Part shown: positions 18,083 to 26,024 of the stretch, piece by piece
Layout of the letters: each line of letters opens with the position of its first letter
How positions within the stretch are numbered: position 1 is the stretch's first letter
From: Allopontixanthobacter sp041552775
GTDB lineage: Bacteria; Pseudomonadota; Alphaproteobacteria; Sphingomonadales; Sphingomonadaceae
Reading direction: 5' to 3'
DNA: 64,000 nt
NCBI GenBank assembly: GCA_041552775.1
Contig: JBFEKH010000004.1
Coordinates: 1-64,000, forward strand
Program-made: the position numbers and the translations under genes
The notes under the pieces: generated by a model
The model's database searches: none
What the model saw: only the letters and a program-made list of their open reading frames with translations
What the model was told of the DNA's origin: nothing

Positions 18083-18768
18083 CCCGGGGTTTCGGCCGCT
18101 TCACCGACCGAACGCAGGCCGGAAAGGCTTTGGCCGCAGCTCTGCTGCCGATGCAATTGCGCGATCCGGTCGTGCTGGCCCTGCCGCGCGGCGGCGTCCC
18201 GGTGGGTTATGAAGTCGCCGAGGCACTGAACGCACCGCTCGACATCATCATGGTGCGCAAGATCGGTGCCCCCGGGCACAAGGAATACGGTATCGGCGCA
18301 CTCGTCGATGGCTCTTCCCCTCAAGTTGTCATCGACGAGGCGGCGGCCCGGATGGTCGGCGCCACCGAAGCCTATATCGAACACGAAGTGACCAGCGAGC
18401 TGGCGGAAATCGAACGGCGGCGCGCGGCCTATCAGACCGGTCCGGCAGTGTCGGTGCAGGGCCGCACGGTGATCATCGTCGATGACGGGATCGCCACCGG
18501 CAATACGGTGAAGGCGGCACTGCAGGCTCTGGCTAAGGCGAAGCCGGCCCGCATCGTGCTGGCCGTTCCGGTATCGCCGCGCGACACGCTGGCCAATCTG
18601 CGCGGCCTGTGTGACGATATCGTTTGCCTGATAGCGCCCGAGCCATTTTACGCTGTTGGCGCGCATTACCATGATTTCGGCCAGACCAGCGATGCCGAGG
18701 TGGTGGAGTTGCTGGCAAGCGCGCGGGAGCATGCCGAAAACCGTGTCAGTCATAGTCCCGGCAGCTGA
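18079..18768 (+). CDS. Phosphoribosyltransferase-fold protein
   Basis: 229 residues from GTG 18079 (VTRGFGRFTDRTQ), overlapping the preceding stop (GTGA). LALPRGGVPVGYEVAEAL is the N-terminal PRTase element. VIIVDDGIATGNTV is the PRPP-binding loop with its two acidic residues. KIGAPGHKEYGIGAL and FYAVGAHYHDF are typical of the ComF/hypoxanthine-like stand-alone PRTases found next to erythromycin esterases. The nucleobase or alternative acceptor is unknown. Last gene of the operon; it converges with the alcohol dehydrogenase gene 9 bp away. Confidence 0.87.
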   Translation: MTRGFGRFTDRTQAGKALAAALLPMQLRDPVVLALPRGGVPVGYEVAEALNAPLDIIMVRKIGAPGHKEYGIGALVDGSSPQVVIDEAAARMVGATEAYIEHEVTSELAEIERRRAAYQTGPAVSVQGRTVIIVDDGIATGNTVKAALQALAKAKPARIVLAVPVSPRDTLANLRGLCDDIVCLIAPEPFYAVGAHYHDFGQTSDAEVVELLASAREHAENRVSHSPGS

Positions 18769-18777
18769 TAATAGGGC

Positions 18778-19758
18778 TCAGGGGATAAGCACGGCAGCGC
18801 CTTCGATCACCCCCTCGCGCAGCAGGTCGAGTGCCAGATTGGCTTGTTCCAGCGGAAACCGCTCGACACTGGTCGAGATCGGTGCCTCGGCGGCGAGCGC
18901 GAAAAACTCCTCACCATCTGCGCGCGTCAGGTTGGCAACCGACACAATCGACCGTTCGCCCCACAGATCCCGGTAGGGGAAAGACGGAATGTCGGACATA
19001 TGGATCCCGGCGCAGACAACCCGCCCGCCTTTGCGAACCGATTTGAGCGCGGCTGGCACCAGTGCACCGACCGGGGCGAAGATAATTGCCGCATCCAGCA
19101 GTTCCGGAACCGCCTTGTCCGAATCCCCCGCCCATGCGCATCCCAGAGAGCGGGCGTATTTCTGGGTGGTCAGATCACCCGGCCGGGTCAGGGCGTACAC
19201 TTCGCGCGCCTGCCACACGGCGATCTGCGCAAGGATATGTGCCGCAGCGCCGAACCCGAAGAACCCGATGCGCCACGCATCGCCCGCCATGCGTAGCGCC
19301 CGGTACCCGATCAGCCCAGCGCAAAGCAGCGGCGCCGCCTCTGCATCACCGAACTTGTCAGGCAGGGCGAAGCAATAGTCTGCATCCGCGACGACATGGC
19401 TGGCATAGCCGCCATCACGGGTGAAACCGGTGAATTGCGGATCGTCACACAGGTTTTCCGCGCCACAGCGACAATAGGGGCACCGGCCGCAGGTATGGCC
19501 CAGCCACGGCACGCCAACGCGCTGGCCGATTTCGTACCGGCCGACTTCTTCGCCCAGCCGGGCAATCCGTCCGACAATTTCGTGACCGGGAATGATCGGC
19601 AGGCTGCCGGTGATATCGCCGTCGAGTACATGCAGATCGGTGCGGCAGACCCCGCAAGCAGATATCTCGATCAGAATTTCACCGGGACCCGGTCGGGGCA
19701 TGTCACGCTCCACCAGATGCAGTCTCTCGCCCGGAGCATCGAGTTGCATGGCGTGCAT
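18778..19758 (-). CDS. Zinc-dependent alcohol dehydrogenase
   Basis: 326 residues from ATG 19758 (MHAMQLDAPGE). A TTG start further upstream would lie in the preceding gene. Catalytic zinc ligands are in CGVCRTDLHVLDG and GHEIVG. The structural zinc lobe CGRCPYCRCGAENLC is complete. The nucleotide-binding turn is GFFGFGAAAHI. The overall pattern matches the propanol-preferring/AdhP-like branch. It would interconvert aldehydes and alcohols with NAD(H), plausibly disposing of reductant. It starts 14 bp inside the end of the upstream flavoprotein gene and is the last gene of the long minus-strand run. Confidence 0.88.
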   Translation of the reverse strand: MHAMQLDAPGERLHLVERDMPRPGPGEILIEISACGVCRTDLHVLDGDITGSLPIIPGHEIVGRIARLGEEVGRYEIGQRVGVPWLGHTCGRCPYCRCGAENLCDDPQFTGFTRDGGYASHVVADADYCFALPDKFGDAEAAPLLCAGLIGYRALRMAGDAWRIGFFGFGAAAHILAQIAVWQAREVYALTRPGDLTTQKYARSLGCAWAGDSDKAVPELLDAAIIFAPVGALVPAALKSVRKGGRVVCAGIHMSDIPSFPYRDLWGERSIVSVANLTRADGEEFFALAAEAPISTSVERFPLEQANLALDLLREGVIEGAAVLIP

Positions 19759-19771
19759 TGCCGGCACGATC

Positions 19772-20347
19772 TCAGCGGCCAAACCGGCCAAGACCCTCGA
19801 CCTTTTCAAGCCATTTCCTGCGGTAAGCGTCGCTCTTGTCCACGCGGCCGATCAGCGTGACCCGGACAGGGGAAACCCCGACGAAATGCAGGATGTTTCG
19901 CTTGAAACTCTTCACGCTATGGGAACGAAAGAAGATGGAATAGGCTGCGGCCGGCATTCCCATCGTCACGATCAGGCGGGCGGATTTGCCCTTCAGCAGC
20001 TTGCGGTACAGGCCGTGCTGCTTTGGCTGGATTGCGAAACCGGGACGCGCGACCTGTTCCAGCAATGCCTTGAGCAGGGCCGGAACATCTCCCATCCACA
20101 GCGGGTACAGGATCACCAGATGATCCGCCCAATCCACCGCCTCGTGGACTTCGTGCAGATTTTCCACTGCTTCGCCCGATTTCCAGTCGTCCGGATCACG
20201 CAGGATCGGGAAATCCAGCCGGGCCAGGTCAATCCGGCGCACTTCGTGCAGTTCCTCCGCACCTTTCACATAGGCGGACGCGAGCGCATGCACGTAATGA
20301 TCACGGTCATCGTGCGGGTGGCCATCAAGGACTAGAATTTTTCGCAT
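19772..20347 (-). CDS. NAD(P)H-dependent flavoprotein oxidoreductase (quinone-reductase/KefF fold)
   Basis: 191 residues from ATG 20347 (MRKILVLDGHPHDDR). The N-terminal LVLDGHP is the flavin phosphate-binding strand of the NQO1/KefF family. VILYPLWMGDVPALLKALLEQV is the second flavin-binding element with the conserved P-x-x-x-K. A C-terminal GVSPVRVTLIG matches. It probably reduces quinones or electrophiles by two electrons. Flanked on the same strand by an AI-2E-type transporter and an alcohol dehydrogenase with short gaps. Confidence 0.82.
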   Translation of the reverse strand: MRKILVLDGHPHDDRDHYVHALASAYVKGAEELHEVRRIDLARLDFPILRDPDDWKSGEAVENLHEVHEAVDWADHLVILYPLWMGDVPALLKALLEQVARPGFAIQPKQHGLYRKLLKGKSARLIVTMGMPAAAYSIFFRSHSVKSFKRNILHFVGVSPVRVTLIGRVDKSDAYRRKWLEKVEGLGRFGR

Positions 20348-20396
20348 GGCATGGGCGATATCGGACAGGCCCATCCAGCGGGATGCGTAGATATCC

Positions 20397-21455
20397 CTAT
20401 GCTTGGGCGGCGAGGCCGCCCGCGTCGAACCTCCTTTTCAGGACCTCGAACAGGCTCTGCGTCGCTGCGACGATGAGCGGGCCCAGGACGAAACCATGCG
20501 CGCCGAAGATCACGATCCCGCCGACAATAGCGATGAAAGACAGCATGGAATGGAGCGCAAGCTGGCGCCCGACCAGGATTGGATACACGATATTATCGAT
20601 CAGGCCGACGATGAAGGTCCCCCAGATCACCAAGATCAACGCCGATGCCCATTGTCCATTCAAGGCCAGCGCTACCGAAACCGGAACCCAAACAATGAAC
20701 GCACCCAGAAATGGGACGATTCCCAGAAGTCCCATGATTACGCCCCAGAAAATCGGCGATGGCAGGTCCAGCCACCAGAACACCAAGCCGCCAAGAAATC
20801 CCTGCAAGGCTGAAACCGCCGCGGTGCCATAAACCGCGGCAAAGACGGTTTTCTCCATCCGGCCCGCCAGCAATCGAAACTCGCCATGCGACAGAGGCAG
20901 CAGATTTTCCGTAGCTGCCACGATCGGGCCCCTGTCACGCAGCATGTAGAATAGGAAATAGAACGTCAGCAGCAAATTAATCACACTGGTGATCGAACCG
21001 AGGATCAGGCTGGCACCCCAGCCCTGTAGCCAGACTGTGAAGGATTCGAAAAATTGCGGCAGGCCCAACCGGCTATCCAGCCAGATAATCACTGAGGATA
21101 GTTCGGGATAATCCCGCGACAGGCCGCCTCCGTCTCCGGCAGACAAGACCGCACTCATCGCGTCCATGCTGTTGATGATGCTTTCCAGCAGAGCCGCCGA
21201 GACAAAGATCACCGGCGCGACCACCAGTGTGGCCGCGATTACCATGGCGATGGAAACTGACAGTACCGGGCTGCGAAGCCGTGCGCGAAGTATGCGCTCT
21301 ACCGGTGCGAACAGGACTGCCAGCGTAAACGACCAGACCAGCGCAGGGATAAACGGCGCGGTGATCAGATAACACAGGACGATGCCCAGAAGCACCAGAA
21401 TGCCAATCGCCACCAAAGACAGCAGCGGCGGGAGGGGTTGATGCTTACCAGACAA
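20397..21455 (-). CDS. AI-2E family membrane protein
   Basis: 352 residues with about eight hydrophobic helices: two at the N-terminus (LLSLVAIGILVLLGIVLCY and the next), a central large loop, and a C-terminal bundle with GLLGIVPFLGAFIVWVP and IVYPILVGRQLALHSMLSF. The latter two are hallmarks of the TqsA/PerM (AI-2E, formerly UPF0118) family. Known members export autoinducer-2 or act as Na+(Li+)/H+ antiporters; substrate here is unknown. It lies 50 bp after the zinc dehydrogenase gene in the same run. Confidence 0.88.
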   Translation of the reverse strand: MSGKHQPLPPLLSLVAIGILVLLGIVLCYLITAPFIPALVWSFTLAVLFAPVERILRARLRSPVLSVSIAMVIAATLVVAPVIFVSAALLESIINSMDAMSAVLSAGDGGGLSRDYPELSSVIIWLDSRLGLPQFFESFTVWLQGWGASLILGSITSVINLLLTFYFLFYMLRDRGPIVAATENLLPLSHGEFRLLAGRMEKTVFAAVYGTAAVSALQGFLGGLVFWWLDLPSPIFWGVIMGLLGIVPFLGAFIVWVPVSVALALNGQWASALILVIWGTFIVGLIDNIVYPILVGRQLALHSMLSFIAIVGGIVIFGAHGFVLGPLIVAATQSLFEVLKRRFDAGGLAAQA

Positions 21456-21505
21456 GTCCTACCCCCAAATTTCGGCTTCACGGCGCCAGCGAAAGCCCCT
21501 TTGGA

Positions 21506-22582
21506 TCAAGGAGTGATTGCCACCTTCAGCACTCCGCCCCGCTGGTGGGCGAACAGATCATAAGCGTCTTCGATGGAATCGAGCGGATAGTTATGGGTGA
21601 CCAATTGTCCGGTATCCACTCGCCCGGATTCCACCGCGGCCATCAATCGGCGCATCCGTTCCTTGCCGCCCGGACAAAGCGTGGTGCGGATCGTATTGTC
21701 GCCCAGCCCGGCCGAAAACGCATCGAGCGGAATGGTCAGATCGCCTGAATAGACGCCGAGCGATGACAATGTCCCGCCGGGCCGCAGCACCCGCAGCGCG
21801 CCCTCGAAGGTGGCCTGCAAACCAAGCGCTTCGATGGCGACATCGACACCGCGTCCATCGGTGATCTTCATGATCTCGTCCACCGGATCGACCTTCGAAA
21901 AATCGACCACATGGGTCGCACCCATTTTCTTCGACATTTCGATCCGGGCCGGGATGCTTTCCACTCCGATGATCGTGGTCGCACCCATCATATGCGCGCC
22001 TGCCGTGGCGCACAGGCCAATCGGACCCTGGGCGAACACCGCCACCGTATCGCCGATCCTGATCCTTCCCGATTCCGCCCCGCCGAAGCCGGTCGACATG
22101 ATGTCGGGACACATCAGCACCTGCGCATCACTCAAGCCCTCCGGGATTGGGGCGAGATTGGCCATCGCATCGGGCACCAACAGATATTCCGCCTGCGCGC
22201 CATCGATGGTGTTGCCGAACCGCCAGCCGCCAATGGCTTTCCAGCCTAGGCCATGCTGCCCGCCGCATTGGGCGTGAAACCCGCACAGCGAGGCATAGGA
22301 CGTTCCCGACGGCGTAATCGCCCCTGCAATCACCCGCTGGCCTTCCTCATATCCGGTTACGGCCGAGCCCAGCTTCTCGATAATGCCGACCGGTTCATGA
22401 CCCACGGTCAGCCCCCTTTCGACCGGATATTCACCTTTAAGAATATGCACATCAGTGCCGCAGATGGTGGTCATAGTAATCCGGATCAGCGCGTCCAGCG
22501 GGCCGACATCGGGCACCGGCTTTTCGCCGAGGATAATACGCCCCGGTTCAATGAATATTGCCGCCTTCATCAATTGCGCCAT
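21506..22582 (-). CDS. Zinc-dependent alcohol dehydrogenase, isopropanol-dehydrogenase-like
   Basis: 358 residues. The catalytic zinc site is CGTDVHILKGEYPV with GHEPVG, and the nucleotide fold is AQGPIGLCATAGA. CPDIMSTGFGGAE and the lack of the full four-Cys structural zinc lobe resemble the Thermoanaerobacter/Clostridium secondary alcohol dehydrogenase branch. It likely reduces aldehydes or ketones with NAD(P)H. The inverted repeat at 22643-22660 lies 61 bp upstream of its ATG, making this a likely internal promoter of the long operon. Confidence 0.88.
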   Translation of the reverse strand: MAQLMKAAIFIEPGRIILGEKPVPDVGPLDALIRITMTTICGTDVHILKGEYPVERGLTVGHEPVGIIEKLGSAVTGYEEGQRVIAGAITPSGTSYASLCGFHAQCGGQHGLGWKAIGGWRFGNTIDGAQAEYLLVPDAMANLAPIPEGLSDAQVLMCPDIMSTGFGGAESGRIRIGDTVAVFAQGPIGLCATAGAHMMGATTIIGVESIPARIEMSKKMGATHVVDFSKVDPVDEIMKITDGRGVDVAIEALGLQATFEGALRVLRPGGTLSSLGVYSGDLTIPLDAFSAGLGDNTIRTTLCPGGKERMRRLMAAVESGRVDTGQLVTHNYPLDSIEDAYDLFAHQRGGVLKVAITP

Positions 22583-22642
22583 CGCGCCGCCCCTTTCTGC
22601 CTAGGTGAATGCAAACAGTGGCGAGATGCGTGATCGTGGTAA

Positions 22643-22660
22643 CTACGCAAATGCTCGTAA
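22643..22660. promoter_or_regulatory. Island-type 18-bp inverted repeat, copy 2
   Basis: CTACG-CAAATGCT-CGTAA, both TACG/CGTA arms perfect. It sits in the 98-bp gap between the PfkB-type kinase and the zinc alcohol dehydrogenase, centred 69 bp before the dehydrogenase start. Confidence 0.5.
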
Positions 22661-22680
22661 GTGCAGGATCGGCGAGGCTT

Positions 22681-23613
22681 TCAACCAGGATCCTCCTGCT
22701 GGTTGAAAAGCAGCTGGACATCCTCCGCCCGGCAAAGATCGGTCCCTGATGTAAGGACGGCGGCGGCGCCTGCGGCAATGCCGAAGCGGAACGCCTCTTC
22801 GGCCGGTCTACCCAGCGCAAGCGCATGGATCATTGCCGCCAGGAAACTGTCCCCAGCGCCCACCGCGCTGCTCGATTCCACCGTGATTCCGGGCAGCGCC
22901 AGCGGACCGGCACGGCTGGCCAGCACCGCGCCCTTGCTGCCCATCGTGACCGCCAGATATTTCGCTTCCCCGCGTTCGACCACGGCCATGGCGGCCTGCG
23001 CAATCGCGTCTTCGCCAGCCAGATCCTTGCCAACCAACGTCCGGAATTCTTCCAGGCTCGGTTTGGCCAGGAAAACATCACCGCCAGCCAGACCGGCGGC
23101 CAGCGCAGGCCCGGACGTGTCGAGCACGAAGCGCATCCCGTTACGCTTGGCGATGGCCGCGACGCGGGCATAGAAATCATCCGGCACTCCGCGCGGCAAG
23201 GACCCGCTGGCAACCAGATAATCATGCTTCGCATGGTTAAGCAGGCTCAGGCATTCACGCCATTCGCTTTCGGCAATCTGCGGACCGGCAGGTACAAAGC
23301 GGAATTCCTGCCCCGTGCTGCGTTCATGGACGGTCGTGCTGACCCGGGTTTGCCCGGCGATCTTGATTGGCTTGCGCACCAACTGGTGCAGGTCGAGCAA
23401 GCCGTCGAGCGCCACTCCGGTCGCGCCGCCCGACAGGTAATACACCCTTGCGTTGCCCCCCAGCCGGACGAACACCCGCGCAACATTGATCCCGCCGCCG
23501 CCCGGATCATAGCGTTCATTGTTCGCGCGCAGCTTGACCGTGGGCATGACCCGCTCAACCTGGCACGCCGCGTCCAGCGTGGGGTTCATGGTCAGCGTTG
23601 CCAGATCCATCAT
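22681..23613 (-). CDS. PfkB-family sugar-phosphate kinase (6-phosphofructokinase II / 1-phosphofructokinase type)
   Basis: 310 residues from ATG 23613; a second ATG follows directly. GTGAGGAGGGC lies at ribosome-binding distance. GGGGINVARVFVRLGG is the N-terminal PfkB signature and AVGAGDSFLAAM the C-terminal one with catalytic Asp. TLTMNPTLDAACQVE is the typical start of the FruK/PfkB/LacC branch, so fructose 6-phosphate or fructose 1-phosphate is the probable substrate. The start overlaps the stop of ppsA. Together with PEP synthase and the class I aldolase at 49.7 kb it would restore an upper glycolytic branch. Confidence 0.87.
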   Translation of the reverse strand: MMDLATLTMNPTLDAACQVERVMPTVKLRANNERYDPGGGGINVARVFVRLGGNARVYYLSGGATGVALDGLLDLHQLVRKPIKIAGQTRVSTTVHERSTGQEFRFVPAGPQIAESEWRECLSLLNHAKHDYLVASGSLPRGVPDDFYARVAAIAKRNGMRFVLDTSGPALAAGLAGGDVFLAKPSLEEFRTLVGKDLAGEDAIAQAAMAVVERGEAKYLAVTMGSKGAVLASRAGPLALPGITVESSSAVGAGDSFLAAMIHALALGRPAEEAFRFGIAAGAAAVLTSGTDLCRAEDVQLLFNQQEDPG

Positions 23614-26024
23614 CGCGCAGCCCTCCTCACATGGCTGGCCCCCGTTGAGGTCTGCTCGGCCTCGGCGATGTGACGCTTTACGGCCACGAAACTGTCGGGC
23701 GTGACTGAAATGGAATCGATCCCGCATTCGACCAGGAAGCGCGCGAATTCGGGGTGGTCGCTCGGCGCCTGTCCGCACAGGCCGATCTTGGTGTCATGCC
23801 GCTGTGCCTCGGTGATGACATGGCGGATCATCCACTCAACCGCCGGATCAGTTTCGTCGAACTGTTCGGCCAGCAATTCGGAATCCCGGTCGATCCCGAG
23901 GGTCAGCTGGGTCAGATCATTGCTGCCGATCGAGAATCCGTCGAACCGCCGTGCAAAATCACCCGCCAGAACGACATTGGCGGGAATTTCGCACATGACA
24001 TACAGCTCAAGGCCATTCTCGCCGCGCCTCAGCCGTTCCTGCTCCATCACCTCGATCACCCTGTCGGCTTCTCCCAGGGTGCGGCAAAATGGGATCATCA
24101 CCGCGACATTGGTGAACCCCATTTCCTCCCGCAGCCGCTTGATCGCGCGGCATTCGAGCGCAAATCCGGCACGGTAGAGCGGCGAATAATAGCGCGAGGC
24201 CCCGCGAAAGCCGATCATCGGGTTCTCCTCATCCGGCTCGAACGCCGCGCCGCCAATCAGGCCGGCATATTCATTGGTTTTGAAGTCGCTCATCCGGACG
24301 ATCACCGGCGCAGGATATTGGACCGCAGCAATGCGCGAGAGGCCCAAGGCTAGCTGATCGACGAAATAATCGCATTTGTCCGCATAACCTGCCGTCAACC
24401 GCTCGATTTCAGCCTTGGCCGCTGCGTCTTCCAGCTGGTCAAAATGCACCAGCGCCATCGGATGTACCTTGATCGCATTCGCGACAACAAATTCCATCCG
24501 GGTCAGCCCGACCCCGTCGCTGGGAAGCTGCCACCAACGGCTGGCGGCATCGGGATCAGCCAGGTTCAGCATAAGTTTGGTGCGCGTTTCGGGCAGGCTG
24601 GTCAGATTAATCGTCTCCGCCGAGATCTCGGCCGAGCCTGCATAGACCACACCCTTTTCCCCGCTGACGCAGCTGACCGTAACCTCTTGCCCTGATTGCA
24701 GCACCGCCATCGCATTGCCCGTGCCGACAATCGCTGGCAGGCCAAATTCGCGGCTGACGATGGCGGCATGCGATGTCCGCCCGCCGTGATCGGTGACGAT
24801 GGCCGCCGCGCGCTGCATGATCGGCACCCAATCGGGATCGGTGGTGGAGGTGACCAACACCGAACCATCCACGAAATCGCCGATTTGGGCGGCGCTTCCG
24901 ATCCGGCACACCTTGCCCGTTGCCGCTGCTTCGCCGATGGCGAGGCCAGTGACCAATTCAGATCCCGTCGGCCCCAGCGTATAGGATTTGAGCGTTCCGC
25001 GCTCCGTCCGGGACTGAACCGTTTCGGGCCGTGCCTGGACAATGAACAGATCCCCACTGGGCCCATCCTTGGCCCATTCCATATCCATCGGGCAGCCGTA
25101 ATGCGCTTCGATCACCGCCGCCCAGCGCGCCAGTTGCAGGACTTCGCTGTCTGACAGAACGTAGCCTGCGCGCTCTGCCGCGCTGGTTTCGACATTGGCC
25201 GTGGTGCCGCCTGACGCATCCGAATAGACCATCTTAACAGCTTTGCCGCCGCGTTCGCGGGCGATGATCGGGCACAGGGCCGGATCACCCAGTAGCGGTT
25301 TGAAGACTTGCCATGCATCGGGATCAACCGCCCCCTGCACCACATTCTCTCCAAGACCCCACGCGCCGTCGATCAGCACGACATCGGGAAATCCGCTTTC
25401 GGTATCGATCGAGAACATGACGCCGGAACAGGCCAGGTCGGCGCGCACCATTCGCTGAACTCCGACCGACAGGGCGACCTTGTCTTCGGCAAAACCATGC
25501 GCGGCGCGGTAGGATATGGCCCGATCGGTATAGAGCGAGGCGTAGCAGCGTTTGCACGCATTGAGCAGCGCCGTTTCCCCGCTGATGTTGAGAAATGTTT
25601 CCTGCTGTCCGGCAAAGCTGGCATCGGGCAAATCCTCCGCCGTGGCGCTGGAACGCACCGCAACGGCAAGCGTCGGCAAGCCGGTTTCAGCGCTCAATGA
25701 CCGGTAGGCCTCAATGATCGCCTGCCCCAGTTCGCCGGGCCAGATCCCTTGGAGGATCAGCGCACGGACAGCCGCCCCGGTATCGGCCAGCGATGCCTTC
25801 CCCGCCACTTGGGCCGCGATGTGTTCGGGGATAACCCGGTCGAGATGATTATGCGCCAGATAAAGCCGAAACGCATCCGCCGTGATCGCATAGCCGGGCG
25901 GCACCGCGATCCCTTGTGGCACGAGCGCACCGATCATCTCCCCGAGCGAGGCGTTCTTCCCGCCGACGCGGGCGACATCGCCGCGCGAGACCTGCGCAAA
26001 ATCCAGGATCAGTTCTTTCGTCAT
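23610..26024 (-). CDS. ppsA: Phosphoenolpyruvate synthase
   Basis: 804 residues, the usual length. The N-terminal ATP-grasp domain starts GGKNASLGEM and includes SSATAEDLPDASFAGQQET. The swivelling phosphohistidine domain has TDHGGRTSHAAIV near residue 411, with the catalytic His. The C-terminal PEP/pyruvate barrel has SDFKTNEYAGLIGG, GFRGASRYY and CGQAPSDHPEF with the catalytic Cys. Converts pyruvate and ATP to PEP, AMP and phosphate. It overlaps the upstream giant gene (ATGA) and the downstream kinase gene. Confidence 0.96.
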   Translation of the reverse strand: MTKELILDFAQVSRGDVARVGGKNASLGEMIGALVPQGIAVPPGYAITADAFRLYLAHNHLDRVIPEHIAAQVAGKASLADTGAAVRALILQGIWPGELGQAIIEAYRSLSAETGLPTLAVAVRSSATAEDLPDASFAGQQETFLNISGETALLNACKRCYASLYTDRAISYRAAHGFAEDKVALSVGVQRMVRADLACSGVMFSIDTESGFPDVVLIDGAWGLGENVVQGAVDPDAWQVFKPLLGDPALCPIIARERGGKAVKMVYSDASGGTTANVETSAAERAGYVLSDSEVLQLARWAAVIEAHYGCPMDMEWAKDGPSGDLFIVQARPETVQSRTERGTLKSYTLGPTGSELVTGLAIGEAAATGKVCRIGSAAQIGDFVDGSVLVTSTTDPDWVPIMQRAAAIVTDHGGRTSHAAIVSREFGLPAIVGTGNAMAVLQSGQEVTVSCVSGEKGVVYAGSAEISAETINLTSLPETRTKLMLNLADPDAASRWWQLPSDGVGLTRMEFVVANAIKVHPMALVHFDQLEDAAAKAEIERLTAGYADKCDYFVDQLALGLSRIAAVQYPAPVIVRMSDFKTNEYAGLIGGAAFEPDEENPMIGFRGASRYYSPLYRAGFALECRAIKRLREEMGFTNVAVMIPFCRTLGEADRVIEVMEQERLRRGENGLELYVMCEIPANVVLAGDFARRFDGFSIGSNDLTQLTLGIDRDSELLAEQFDETDPAVEWMIRHVITEAQRHDTKIGLCGQAPSDHPEFARFLVECGIDSISVTPDSFVAVKRHIAEAEQTSTGASHVRRAAR

